DNA from: an uncultured Ruminococcus sp.
GTDB taxonomy: Bacteria; Bacillota; Clostridia; Oscillospirales; Acutalibacteraceae
NCBI GenBank assembly: GCA_902785425.1
Contig: CACZYP010000008.1
Span: forward strand, 19,769 to 70,742
Length of the DNA: 50,974 bases
Direction of reading: 5' to 3'
In this document: piece by piece, positions 31,338 to 39,148 of the stretch
How the letters are laid out: every line of letters starts with the position of its first letter
How positions within the stretch are numbered: position 1 is the first letter of the stretch
Notes under the pieces: model-generated
Told to the model about the DNA's origin: nothing
Database searches by the model: none
The model's input: the letters and a program-made list of their open reading frames with translations, nothing else
Translations under genes and position numbers: made by a program

Positions 31338-32144
31338 ATGACAAATGAAAATATGGAAAAGAACGTAACGGCTGAGACGGAAACAGCCGCTGTAAAAGAA
31401 GAAGAGGTAAAGGCTGCACCCGAAACAACAGAAACAAAAGCAGCAGAGAACACGATCAGCTTACAGAAAGAAACCGAAACGGAGGGTATTGATATGATTA
31501 ACACGGAAAAGGTATACAGAAGCTATGATGATCCTAACGACAGAAAGATCACAGTTGACGAGATGATCGAGAAGATCATCAAGAGAACAGGCGTTACAAA
31601 GGAGCAGGCTTGCGAGGCTCTTGAGAAGAACAAGAACGATCTGCTCGACGCTATGATCTACATTGAGCGCACATACGGTCCTTCGGCAAAGGCTAAGGAA
31701 GCTCAGCAGGAAGCTGCACAGGCAGCAACCGCCGCTCAGGCTGCACAGACTGCTCAGGCAGCAGCTCAGACGACAGCACAGCAGGCACAGGCAGGTCAGC
31801 AGACATACAGCTACGCACCGCCTATCCTCAATGAGAAGAAGCCGACAGGCGCAGATGTAAAGAACGTGATCCGCAAGTTCATCGACATTCTTGTAAACAA
31901 CAATCTTGTTATCTACAAGGACGGTCAGGAAGTGATCGCACTTCCTATCCTGATAGTTCTGGTAGCTTCGCTTGTAAGCATCTCTTCGATCCTTGTTATC
32001 GGCATCGTTGCAATGTTCTTCGGCGTAACATACCGCATCAAAGGACCCGATGTATCCGAGCATAAGCCTAACGTAGTTCTCGACACACTGTCCGGAATGG
32101 CAAAGAACATCAAGAACGCATTCACAACTCCTAATAAGTATTGA
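31338..32144 (+). CDS. UBA-like / DUF4342-like membrane protein 2
   Basis: A 268-residue paralogue of the preceding product. It has a unique acidic Glu/Thr/Ala-rich N-terminus (1-52), the UBA-like motif (about 74-112, TKEQACEALEKNKNDLLDAM), an Ala/Gln-rich linker (about 118-160), then LVIYKDGQEVIALPIL leading into a hydrophobic segment and a C-terminal tail. The start is ATG 31338 after GGAAGG. An in-frame ATG at 31494 (Met53) has GGAGGG 7 nt upstream and could yield a shorter form lacking the acidic part. It ends at a strong terminator. Confidence 0.75.
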   Translation: MTNENMEKNVTAETETAAVKEEEVKAAPETTETKAAENTISLQKETETEGIDMINTEKVYRSYDDPNDRKITVDEMIEKIIKRTGVTKEQACEALEKNKNDLLDAMIYIERTYGPSAKAKEAQQEAAQAATAAQAAQTAQAAAQTTAQQAQAGQQTYSYAPPILNEKKPTGADVKNVIRKFIDILVNNNLVIYKDGQEVIALPILIVLVASLVSISSILVIGIVAMFFGVTYRIKGPDVSEHKPNVVLDTLSGMAKNIKNAFTTPNKY

Positions 32145-32158
32145 TAGAACAACAAAGG

Positions 32159-32196
32159 CGGCGGTCGGGACCAAACCCGATCGCCGAATCTTTTTA
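32159..32196 (+). terminator. Terminator after the DUF4342-like pair
   Basis: An 11-bp stem, CGGCGGTCGGG (32159-32169) with CCCGATCGCCG (32176-32186, one G-U pair), followed by AATCTTTTT. Confidence 0.88.
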
Positions 32197-32230
32197 TTGA
32201 GTTTGCGCTCGATTTAATGTATAATGAATG

Positions 32231-32477
32231 AGTGTGGAATGTGGAAAGTGGAATGGCGAATATCGGAGTCGCTTCGCTCCTGTTTTTATATTAGTGTTTT
32301 CGGGCTTAAAAGTTATCGCTCGGCGGCGAGTAAAGTTTAGCTTTGTGAGAACTAATACAAATCCAACTCGCCGCAGGCGAGTTCATTCATTCCACTTTCC
32401 ACTTTCCTCATTCCACATTAATAAAAAGCCGAACGTAGTGAGGCTGACCGCAATTGTCCATTATCAATTGTCAATTA
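32231..32477 (-). repeat. Modular hairpin repeat, copy 10 (reverse orientation)
   Basis: The first reverse copy. It begins with TGTGGAATG/TGGAAAG arms and GGAGTCGCTTCGCTCC, then the inverted core, the AACTCGCC-GCA-GGCGAGTT hairpin, a CCACTTTCC arm, then an extra hairpin (GCCGAACG-type) with CAATTGTC arms. It ends just before the GGGGG ribosome binding site of the response regulator. The gap 32145-32496 contains nothing else but the terminator. Confidence 0.88.
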
Positions 32478-32496
32478 AAAAGCGGGGGTGCATTTT

Positions 32497-33189
32497 ATGC
32501 AGAAAATATTGATAGTCGAAGACGAAGAGAAGATCGCTCGTTTTGTGGAGCTGGAGCTTACACATGAGGGATATTCCGTTACAAAAGCCACAGACGGACG
32601 CACAGGGCTTGATCTTGCCGAAAGCGGCGAGTTTGATCTGCTGCTGCTCGATATCATGCTGCCGGGCATAAACGGGATCGAAATACTAAGGCGTGTCAGA
32701 CGTGAATCCGATGTGCCTGTTATAATGCTCACCGCCCGTGACGCCGTTATGGATAAGGTGTCGGGGCTTGATATGGGCGCCGACGATTACATAACAAAGC
32801 CGTTCGCTATCGAAGAGCTGCTTGCACGCATCAGAGTAACGCTGAGAAACCATGCGCCGTCCCGTGAAAAGCGGGGCGAGCTTCTCCATTGCTGCGGCAT
32901 AACGCTTGACCCGGAGCGATTTTCCGTCACCTATAACGGCGTTCCTGTCGAGCTTACGGCAAAGGAATTCGCTGTGCTTCACACGCTGATACAAAACAGA
33001 AACATCGTTATGTCGAGAAATACGCTGCTTGAAAAGGTCTGGGGTTACGATTATGTAGGCGAGACGAATGCGGTTGATGTTTATGTCCGCTATCTGCGCC
33101 AGAAGATAGACGAAAGATTCGGCGTGAAGCTCATCACAACGGTCAGGGGTGTGGGATATGTTATCAAAGAAAACACCGAAGAAAAGTAA
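32497..33189 (+). CDS. OmpR/PhoB-family response regulator
   Basis: A 230-residue DNA-binding regulator: receiver domain (1-120) with acidic pocket EDEE, phospho-acceptor Asp52 (LLLLDIMLPG), conserved Thr (VIMLTARD) and Lys (DDYITKPF); C-terminal winged helix (about 130-228) with ELTAKEFAVLHTL and VRGVGYVI. I start at the ATG at 32497, after GGGGG. The gene overlaps its histidine kinase by 32 bp. It probably binds phased direct repeats such as those at 30303-30343. Confidence 0.93.
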   Translation: MQKILIVEDEEKIARFVELELTHEGYSVTKATDGRTGLDLAESGEFDLLLLDIMLPGINGIEILRRVRRESDVPVIMLTARDAVMDKVSGLDMGADDYITKPFAIEELLARIRVTLRNHAPSREKRGELLHCCGITLDPERFSVTYNGVPVELTAKEFAVLHTLIQNRNIVMSRNTLLEKVWGYDYVGETNAVDVYVRYLRQKIDERFGVKLITTVRGVGYVIKENTEEK

Positions 33190-34504
33190 GGAACAGGTGA
33201 AAACCAAAATAAAGAATACAAGCGCAGATATCAAAGAGAGAGTATCGAAGTTTTTCAAGAGAAAAGAGCGCAGTCGCCCGGGAAGTTTTTCGATTGCTTT
33301 TCAGATCAGTATAGAGCAGATAGCTTCCCGTGCAGCCGGCGGTCTTTTGTCTGATCTTCTTTATCTGATACTGATATTCGCAGCCGTGTTTTACAACACG
33401 GTCATGACTACTGTAGGCTCATTCAACGCTCTTGATGATGCAGCGTTCCGCTTTGAGGGCGGCGATACATTTATGGAGTACCTGTCGTCGGCTGTGTTTA
33501 TTGTATCGTCCGCAGGCAAGACCGTGAGTGTGAATGTCGGTTCATACGCAAGATTCATGTTTGTGTCGCTCGTGTTTATCATGACGATACAGTTTATTGT
33601 TATCGTGGCGCTGTGCGTTGTTATCCCGAGCAAGACTTACGAAAAGCTAAAGCCGCTCTACAACATTACAGAGGCGGCGCAGGCGCTGAAAAACATCGAC
33701 ATCGCAAGCGAGAGCGACGGCGACATGGAGATACACACAGGCAAGGAAGAGCTTGCAGGTCTTGAAGACGCCGTAAACGATCTTTTGAAGCGTTCACGGG
33801 CTTCGTACAAAAGCCAGATAAGATTTGTCTCCGATGCGTCGCATGAGCTGAGAACGCCTATTGCAGTCATCAGAGGGTATGCAGACATGCTCGAACGATG
33901 GGGCAGCAAGGATCAGGAGATACTTGAAGAGTCGATATCGTCAATCAAGAGCGAAGCCGAAAACATGAGCCGATTAGTCGAAAATCTGCTGTTCCTTGCA
34001 CGAGGCGACAGCGGCAGGGCTGTTATCCGCTTTGAGGAGACAGACATTGACGAGATCATCACCGATATTTACGATGAGTTCACGATGATAGACAAGACGC
34101 ACAACTTCCGACTTGATGTCCGTGATGATGTAATGGCGTGCGCCGACCCGTCGCTTATAAAGCAGTGTTTGAGGATACTTACCGACAACGCCATAAAATA
34201 TTCGCCCGAGGGCACGGACATTATCCTTCGCCTGCGGCAGAGAGACCCCGACCACTATGCGCTTGAAGTTCAGGACAGGGGTATAGGCATCAAAAAAGAT
34301 GAAGCCGACAAGATATTCGAGCGCTTCTTCCGCAGCGACCCTGCAAGAAACAGAAGCAGCGGCGGCTACGGTCTCGGCTTATCCATCGCAAAATGGATCG
34401 CCGACAAGCACTCAGGCTTCTTCGAGGTATTGAGCTACGAAAACCTCGGCACGAGGATATCGCTTATACTTCCGTATAAACAGAAAGCTTTGGAAAATGA
34501 ATAG
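33158..34504 (+). CDS. Sensor histidine kinase
   Basis: A 448-residue membrane kinase paired with the regulator above. The N-terminus is a basic cytosolic stretch (1-45), then a membrane helix (about 62-85), a short extracytoplasmic loop of about 45 residues, a second helix (about 132-156), a HAMP-like linker, the HisKA domain with phospho-acceptor His229 (SDASHELRTPIAVIRG) and the HATPase (N box LRILTDNAIKYSPEG, DRGIGI, GGYGLGLSIA). The small loop suggests sensing within or at the membrane. The ATG at 33158 lies inside the regulator gene; GTG at 33149 is an alternative. Confidence 0.93.
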   Translation: MLSKKTPKKSKEQVKTKIKNTSADIKERVSKFFKRKERSRPGSFSIAFQISIEQIASRAAGGLLSDLLYLILIFAAVFYNTVMTTVGSFNALDDAAFRFEGGDTFMEYLSSAVFIVSSAGKTVSVNVGSYARFMFVSLVFIMTIQFIVIVALCVVIPSKTYEKLKPLYNITEAAQALKNIDIASESDGDMEIHTGKEELAGLEDAVNDLLKRSRASYKSQIRFVSDASHELRTPIAVIRGYADMLERWGSKDQEILEESISSIKSEAENMSRLVENLLFLARGDSGRAVIRFEETDIDEIITDIYDEFTMIDKTHNFRLDVRDDVMACADPSLIKQCLRILTDNAIKYSPEGTDIILRLRQRDPDHYALEVQDRGIGIKKDEADKIFERFFRSDPARNRSSGGYGLGLSIAKWIADKHSGFFEVLSYENLGTRISLILPYKQKALENE

Positions 34505-34514
34505 TTTACGGTTT

Positions 34515-34557
34515 CCGGTGAGGACACATTGTTCGTTGTCCTTGCCGGGCTTTTTTA
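34515..34557 (+). terminator. Terminator after the two-component system
   Basis: CCGG-TGAGGACA pairs with TGTCCTTGCCGG (one mismatch), followed by GC and T6. Confidence 0.85.
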
Positions 34558-34744
34558 ATTGACAATTGACAATGGATAATGGACAATTACGGAAGCGGCG
34601 CAGCCGCTTGATTGAATGTGGAATGTGAAATGGGGGAAACGCTTCGCTCAAAGAATAGAGAATAACGAATAAATAAGAAAGAATAAAGTAGGAAGCACGC
34701 AGTGCTTCCGCAATTTTCCATTTTCAATTTTCAACTTTCAATTT
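34557..34744. repeat. Modular hairpin repeat, copy 11 (rearranged)
   Basis: Hairpins without the usual core: GACAATT arms with AAGCGGC-GCA-GCCGCTT (34595-34611), a TGTGGAATG arm, AAACGCTTCGCT with a run of AATA/GAATAA words, and AAGCACGCAGTGCTT with TTTTCCATTTTC arms. It appears to be three end modules joined together. Confidence 0.75.
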
Positions 34745-34746
34745 AT

Positions 34747-34783
34747 GAAAACAGGCACTTCACAAAAGGAAGTGCCTGTTTTG
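34747..34783 (-). terminator. Terminator of cysK (possibly bidirectional)
   Basis: AAAACAGGCACTTC (34748-34761) pairs with GAAGTGCCTGTTTT (34769-34782); on the minus strand the stem ends in T4 just after the cysK stop. Confidence 0.85.
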
Positions 34784-34789
34784 AAGCTT

Positions 34790-35719
34790 TTATTCTGCAA
34801 ACATCTCAGTTGAGAGATATCTTTCTCCCGTGTCGGGGAGGAGGGCTACTATCAGCTTGCCCTTGTTTTCGGGACGTTCTGCGAGCTGTCTTGCAGCCGC
34901 AACTGCTGCGCCCGATGATATGCCCACAAGAAGACCCTCGCCCTGTGCAAGCTCTCTGCCTGCCCGGAACGATTCCTCGCTGCCGATAGCGATAACTTCG
35001 TCATAGACAGATGTGTCGAGCGTGTCGGGAACGAACCCTGCGCCGATGCCCTGTATCTTGTGAGGACCTGCTTTCTGCTTCGTCAGAACGGGGGAGTCGG
35101 CAGGCTCTACCGCTACGATCTTTACGTTCGGGTTCTTCGATTTGAGGTACTGTCCAACGCCCGAAAGTGTGCCGCCCGTGCCGACGCCTGCAACGAAGAT
35201 ATCGACCTTGCCGTCGGTGTCTTCCCATATCTCGGGGCCTGTAGTGTCAAGGTGTGCTTTCGGGTTTGCAGGGTTAACGAACTGACCGGGAATGAAGCTG
35301 TTCGGCGTTTCCTTTGCAAGCTCTTCGGCTTTCTTGATAGCGCCCGACATGCCCTGCGAGCCTTCCGTCAGAACGACCTTTGCGCCGTAAGCTTTAAGCA
35401 GATTTCTGCGCTCAACGCTCATAGTTTCGGGCATGGTGAGAACGACCTTGTAGCCCTTTGCGGCAGCCGCAGCAGCAAGACCTATGCCCGTGTTGCCGCT
35501 TGTAGGCTCGATGATAACAGCGCCTTCCTTGATGATGTCTTTGATCTCGGCGTCTTCGAGCATCGCCTTTGCGATACGATCCTTTGCGCTGCCTGCCGGG
35601 TTGAAATACTCGGCCTTAGCGGCGATAGTCGCCTTGAGATCGTGGTTCTTCTCATAGTTTGAAAGCTCGATAAGCGGCGTTTTGCCTACCAGATCAAGTA
35701 CAGACTTATAAATGTTCAT
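34790..35719 (-). CDS. cysK: Cysteine synthase A (O-acetylserine sulfhydrylase)
   Basis: A 309-residue PLP enzyme that makes cysteine from O-acetylserine and sulfide. The PLP lysine is Lys46 in [11 protein letters not shown], the substrate loop is TSGNTG (73-78), and the glycine-rich phosphate loop [10 protein letters not shown] is present; length is standard. A perfect AAGGAG site precedes the ATG. It is a single-gene unit on the minus strand with a consensus promoter and a palindromic operator-like site, suggesting sulfur control. Confidence 0.95.
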   Translation of the reverse strand: MNIYKSVLDLVGKTPLIELSNYEKNHDLKATIAAKAEYFNPAGSAKDRIAKAMLEDAEIKDIIKEGAVIIEPTSGNTGIGLAAAAAAKGYKVVLTMPETMSVERRNLLKAYGAKVVLTEGSQGMSGAIKKAEELAKETPNSFIPGQFVNPANPKAHLDTTGPEIWEDTDGKVDIFVAGVGTGGTLSGVGQYLKSKNPNVKIVAVEPADSPVLTKQKAGPHKIQGIGAGFVPDTLDTSVYDEVIAIGSEESFRAGRELAQGEGLLVGISSGAAVAAARQLAERPENKGKLIVALLPDTGERYLSTEMFAE

Positions 35720-35750
35720 AAAATCGCTCCTTCTTTAAATAATAGATAAT

Positions 35751-35790
35751 AATTGACAATTACGGAAGCACTTCGTGCTTGATTTGTATT
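35751..35790 (+). repeat. Modular hairpin repeat, copy 12 (solo end)
   Basis: A GACAATT arm plus the hairpin AAGCAC-TTC-GTGCTT and GATTTGTATT. It lies in the 5' untranslated region of cysK. The rest of 35720-36086 holds the cysK and yebC promoters. Confidence 0.75.
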
Positions 35791-35870
35791 GTTATACCGT
35801 TTAAGAAAACCGATTGCTTTACAGCGCATCAAAACGGTTTGTTTTGCATATTCAACAAAATCCTATGAAT

Positions 35871-35887
35871 CCTACTAAGTTTATAGG
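35871..35887 (-). promoter_or_regulatory. Rrf2/CymR-type operator candidate of cysK
   Basis: CCTACTAAGTTTATAGG is an imperfect palindrome just downstream of the -10 box, with another CCTAT 8 bp farther into the leader. Position and composition suit repression by an Rrf2-type cysteine regulator; this is inferred. Confidence 0.5.
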
Positions 35888-35890
35888 TAT

Positions 35891-35919
35891 ATTATACCAT
35901 ATTTTTATCGAATTGTCAA
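35891..35919 (-). promoter_or_regulatory. Promoter of cysK
   Basis: On the minus strand, TTGACA (35919-35914), 17-bp spacer and TATAAT (35896-35891), both perfect. Confidence 0.85.
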
Positions 35920-36001
35920 GAGCGAATTATTGAAATAGCTTTAGATGTTAACCGGTACAAGTTAAAAAATCGTAACCATACAGCAAAAATCTACTTACCT
36001 C

Positions 36002-36030
36002 TTGAATTTTCTTCCGAGATATGTTAAAAT
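36002..36030 (+). promoter_or_regulatory. Promoter of yebC
   Basis: TTGAAT (36002-36007), 17-bp spacer, TAAAAT (36025-36030). Confidence 0.5.
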
Positions 36031-36086
36031 CAAAGAGTTAATGCAGTGTACAATCACTTGATATTTTATGAAAGGACGGATCAGGA

Positions 36087-36833
36087 ATGTCGGGACATTC
36101 TAAATGGAGTACCATTAAAAATAAGAAGGCAAAGAACGACGGCGCAAGAGCCAAGATCTTTACAAAGATCGGCAGAGAGCTTATCGTTGCTATCAAAGAG
36201 GGCGGCAGCGCAGACCCCAACGTAAACTCACGTCTGCGTGATACCATTGCTAAGGCGAAGGCTAACAACGTTCCCAACGACAACATCGAGCGTATCATCA
36301 AAAAGGCTGCAAGCGGCAACGACGCTTCCAAGTATGAGGCTATCACATACGAGGGATACGGTCCGGGCGGAATCGCAGTTATCGTTGAGGCTCTTACAGA
36401 CAACAGAAACAGAACAGCAGGCGACGTTCGCCATGCTTTCGATAAATTCGGCGGCAACCTCGGCACACAGGGCTGCGTATCCTTCATGTTCGAGAAGAAG
36501 GGCGTTCTCATCACAGAGAGCGAAGACCTCGACGAGGATAAGGTAATGGAAGACGCTCTTGAGAGCGGCGCTGCCGACTTCAAGGCTGAGGAAGATGTTT
36601 TCGAGATCTACACAGAGCCGGAGGATTTCGGTGCGGTTAACGAAGCACTTACAGGTCTTGGCTACAAGTTCATCGAGGCAGAGGTAGAGATGGTTCCCTC
36701 CAACTACACAAAGCTTGAGGACGAAGAGCAGATCGAGAAGATGCAGAAGCTCCTTGATTTTCTTGAGGACAACGACGACGTTCAGAACGTATGGCACAAC
36801 TGGGAGTTCGATGCTCCCGAGGAAGAAGATTAA
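36087..36833 (+). CDS. yebC: YebC/PmpR-family protein
   Basis: A 248-residue member of the highly conserved YebC/TACO1 family, which binds ribosomes or DNA and in several bacteria helps translate polyproline stretches. The N-terminal signature [14 protein letters not shown] and the internal YEGYGPGG and [13 protein letters not shown] motifs are present, and length is standard. AAAGGA lies 10 nt upstream. The window encodes a protein with very many proline runs (24867-27980), which could be a client; that is speculation. Confidence 0.95.
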   Translation: MSGHSKWSTIKNKKAKNDGARAKIFTKIGRELIVAIKEGGSADPNVNSRLRDTIAKAKANNVPNDNIERIIKKAASGNDASKYEAITYEGYGPGGIAVIVEALTDNRNRTAGDVRHAFDKFGGNLGTQGCVSFMFEKKGVLITESEDLDEDKVMEDALESGAADFKAEEDVFEIYTEPEDFGAVNEALTGLGYKFIEAEVEMVPSNYTKLEDEEQIEKMQKLLDFLEDNDDVQNVWHNWEFDAPEEED

Positions 36834-36859
36834 TTTATAATATAATCTGATTTTTGATA

Positions 36860-36888
36860 TTGACAAACCTTTGACAAAGTCATATAAT
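36860..36888 (+). promoter_or_regulatory. Promoter of the FMN riboswitch-ribU unit
   Basis: TTGACA (36860-36865), 17-bp spacer, TATAAT (36883-36888). A second TTGACA (36871-36876) lies within the spacer, from a local duplication TTGACAAACCT/TTGACAAAGTC. Confidence 0.8.
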
Positions 36889-36910
36889 GTTAATGTTGAT
36901 AAATTGAATA

Positions 36911-37036
36911 TTATCTTCGGGGTAGGGTGAGATTCCCGACCGGCAGTATAGTCTGCGAGCCTATGGCATGACACGGTGAGATTCCGTGACCGACGGTAAA
37001 GTACATTTATGTATGAAGTCCGGATGAGAGAAGATA
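36911..37036 (+). ncRNA. FMN riboswitch (RFN element)
   Basis: The conserved RFN blocks are present in order: TTCGGGGTAGGGTGAGATTC, CCCGACCGGC, AGTATAGTCTGCGAGC, GGTGAGATTCCGTGACCGAC, GGTAAAGT and GTCCGGATGAGAGAAGATA. It senses flavin mononucleotide and would shut off ribU through the terminator that follows. Confidence 0.97.
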
Positions 37037-37057
37037 TGATGAAAAGCGCAAGCGTTC

Positions 37058-37095
37058 AAGCACCCGAAGTCCCCTGAATCTTCGGGTGCTTTTTT
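37058..37095 (+). terminator. Riboswitch-controlled terminator
   Basis: AAGCACCCGAAG (37058-37069) pairs with CTTCGGGTGCTT (37080-37091), then a T run. It stands between the aptamer and ribU and is the likely expression platform. Confidence 0.92.
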
Positions 37096-37129
37096 CAAAT
37101 TCAGATCATGTCTTTTGTTAGGAGAAATT

Positions 37130-37801
37130 ATGAAGAAAAAAATCAAACTCGAAACCGTAGCCTGCATGGCTATGCTCTGTGCGCTCGCTATTGTAGCAGA
37201 TATTACACTGCGTATACCGGGCATCGGAGGATTCCTTACTTACGAGCCTAAGGATGTTATCCTGACGATAGCAGGCTTTATCTTCGGTCCTGCCGCAGGT
37301 ATTCTTCTGTCGCTTATCGTGTGTGCCATTGAGATGGTAACGGTCAGCACAACGGGTATCGTAGGCTTTTTGATGAATTTCATCGCATCGGCAGTTTTTG
37401 TCGGCGTGAGCACGATGTTCTACACAAAGAAGAAAACACTTTCGAGAGCTATCATCGGTCTTGCGGTAGGTTCCGTAGCAATGACAGTTATAATGCTTCT
37501 GTGGAATTACATCATGACGCCGATGTTCATGGGCGTACCGAGAGAAGCAGTTGTTCAGATGATTGTTCCGCTTCTCATTCCGTTCAACATGCTTAAAGCA
37601 GCGCTCAACTCGGCGCTTGTAGTGTTCCTGTACAAGGGTTCCGTAACAGCGCTCAGAAAGTCAAAGCTTCTGCCCGAACCGGAGCAGGAAGAGCTGGCGT
37701 CAAGAAAGGTGAACACAGCTGTTATCGTATCGGTATCGGCGTTTCTGGCGCTTACTCTTTTGCTTGTAGTCTTGATCTTTGCGGGGATAATCAATATTTA
37801 A
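37130..37801 (+). CDS. ribU: Riboflavin ECF transporter S component RibU
   Basis: A 223-residue membrane protein with about six helices that captures riboflavin for an energy-coupling-factor transporter. The N-terminal AMLCALAIVADITLRIPGIG followed by FLTYEPKDVILTIAGF is typical of RibU, and the FMN riboswitch upstream makes the substrate assignment strong. The start is the ATG at 37130 with TAGGAG 5 nt away; a TTG at 37115 is less likely. The shared ECF ATPase and T components are elsewhere. Confidence 0.95.
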   Translation: MKKKIKLETVACMAMLCALAIVADITLRIPGIGGFLTYEPKDVILTIAGFIFGPAAGILLSLIVCAIEMVTVSTTGIVGFLMNFIASAVFVGVSTMFYTKKKTLSRAIIGLAVGSVAMTVIMLLWNYIMTPMFMGVPREAVVQMIVPLLIPFNMLKAALNSALVVFLYKGSVTALRKSKLLPEPEQEELASRKVNTAVIVSVSAFLALTLLLVVLIFAGIINI

Positions 37802-38250
37802 TTGACAATTGACAATGGATAATTGACAATTGAGGTCAGGCTCGCTTTGTTCGGCTTTTTATATTACTTCGGCAACTAAATAATCGTACAAAAGAGCCTT
37901 TTCGTATTTTGCAGGGGGCTTTCCGGTCGCCCCCTGCACCCCTTCGGCATCAAAAATTAGATAGAGAATGGGATTATTTATTTGCCTCATTAATAATGTG
38001 GAATGGCGGAATCGCTTCGCTCAAAGAAAAACGAATAAAGAATAAAGAGTAAAGACGGAAGCACTGCGTGCTTGGTTTTATATTAGTTTATTTAATAGTT
38101 ATCGCTCGGGGGCGAGTGAAGTGTGAATTTGGGATATCTGATATGATCCAACTCGCCGCAGGCGAGTTCCACAATTGTCAATTATCAATTGTCCATTGTC
38201 AATTGATAAGCGGAGTTGCTTCGCTCCTGATTTGTATTGGTGTGTGCGGT
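37801..38250 (-). repeat. Modular hairpin repeat, copy 13 (composite)
   Basis: Starts with GACAATT arms and a GGTCAGGCTCGC module, passes through a GC-rich hairpin, a TGTGGAATGG arm with AAACGAATAAAGAATAAAG words, an AAGCAC-TGC-GTGCTT hairpin, the reverse core, the AACTCGCC-GCA-GGCGAGTT hairpin, CAATTGTC arms and one more CGGAGTTGCTTCGCTCC hairpin. There is no gene in 37802-38279. Confidence 0.8.
37911..37937. other. Strong GC hairpin within copy 13
   Basis: GCAGGGGGC (37911-37919) pairs with GCCCCCTGC (37929-37937), followed by ACCCCTTCGG. No T-run, so it is not a classical terminator. Confidence 0.6.
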
Positions 38251-38279
38251 GTTGCCTTAACTCTATGGGAGGGATAAAT

Positions 38280-38807
38280 ATGTCAGAACCTATCATTCGC
38301 AGCGCTTGTGTTGACGATGCCGAGCGTCTTGTCGAGATCTACAGCTACTACGTTGAGAAAACGGCGGTAAGCTTTGAGTATACCACTCCGTCTGTTGACG
38401 AGTTTCGCAGCCGTATGGAAAAGATAATGAAAAAATATCCGTATCTTGTTGTCGAGTCGGACGGCGTTATCTGCGGTTATGCGTATGCAGGAAGCTTTGT
38501 CGGCAGAGCAGCTTACGACTGGTCGTGCGAGCTGACTATTTACCTTGACCATGAATGCAGAGGCAGAGGCTTCGGACGTCTGCTCTATACAGAGCTTGAA
38601 AAACGCCTTAAAGATATGGGCATCACAAATATGTACGCCTGCATCGGTGCTGTCGAGCCGGAGGACGAATACCTCACGAACGCAAGCCCTCGATTCCACG
38701 AAAGAATGGGCTTTACCCTTGCCGGAACATTTCATAAATGCGGCAAAAAATTCGGCCGCTGGTACGATATGATCTGGATGGAAAAGATCATAAACGAACA
38801 CGCTTGA
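38280..38807 (+). CDS. Phosphinothricin acetyltransferase-like GNAT enzyme
   Basis: A 175-residue N-acetyltransferase of the PAT/YncA type. The acetyl-CoA loop is LDHECRGRGFGRLLYTELE, with the family motifs SFVGRAAYDWSCELTIYL and FHERMGFTLAGTFHKCGKKFGRWYDMIWME. Relatives acetylate phosphinothricin, methionine sulfone or related compounds; the natural substrate here is unknown. GGGAGGG lies 6 nt before the ATG. A longer upstream frame reads through repeat sequence and is rejected. Confidence 0.88.
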   Translation: MSEPIIRSACVDDAERLVEIYSYYVEKTAVSFEYTTPSVDEFRSRMEKIMKKYPYLVVESDGVICGYAYAGSFVGRAAYDWSCELTIYLDHECRGRGFGRLLYTELEKRLKDMGITNMYACIGAVEPEDEYLTNASPRFHERMGFTLAGTFHKCGKKFGRWYDMIWMEKIINEHA

Positions 38808-38810
38808 TCG

Positions 38811-38964
38811 AATGTGGAAAGTGGAATGGCGAATTGATGAGTCGCTTCGCTCCTGTTTTATATTAATGTAACATCAGCTTACAAACTATGATCCACCCTA
38901 AATCAATATAAAACAACTCCCGAAGGGCGTTCCGCAATTCCACACTCCACATTCCACATTAATT
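38811..38964 (-). repeat. Modular hairpin repeat, copy 14 (reverse, shortened core)
   Basis: TGTGGAAAG/TGGAATGG arms, GAGTCGCTTCGCTCC hairpin, a short divergent core, a CCCGAAGGGCG hairpin and a CCACACTCC/ATTCCACATT arm. Both ends are in the same dialect, so the copy is symmetrical. Confidence 0.8.
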
Positions 38965-38999
38965 AAAGAGTACGAGGAAAAAATCTCCTGAATGATCGG

Positions 39000-39022
39000 C
39001 CGCAGTTTGTGTTAAACTGCGG
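39000..39022 (+). terminator. Hairpin between copy 14 and glpK
   Basis: CCGCAGTTT (39000-39008) pairs with AAACTGCGG (39014-39022); the following TCGGTTTGTT is only weakly T-rich. Possible terminator of the PAT-like gene. The gap 38808-39148 also contains copy 14 and the glpK promoter. Confidence 0.5.
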
Positions 39023-39086
39023 TCGGTTTGTTATATTATCCGAAATTAACAAAATATATTTGTAGAGTTCAACGATGTTATGATGT

Positions 39087-39115
39087 TTGACTAAAAGTAT
39101 GTTTTGTTATATAAT
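39087..39115 (+). promoter_or_regulatory. Promoter of glpK
   Basis: TTGACT (39087-39092), 17-bp spacer, TATAAT (39110-39115). Confidence 0.75.
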
Positions 39116-39148
39116 TAGTGTATAGATTATTCCGCAGAAGGTGAGCTT

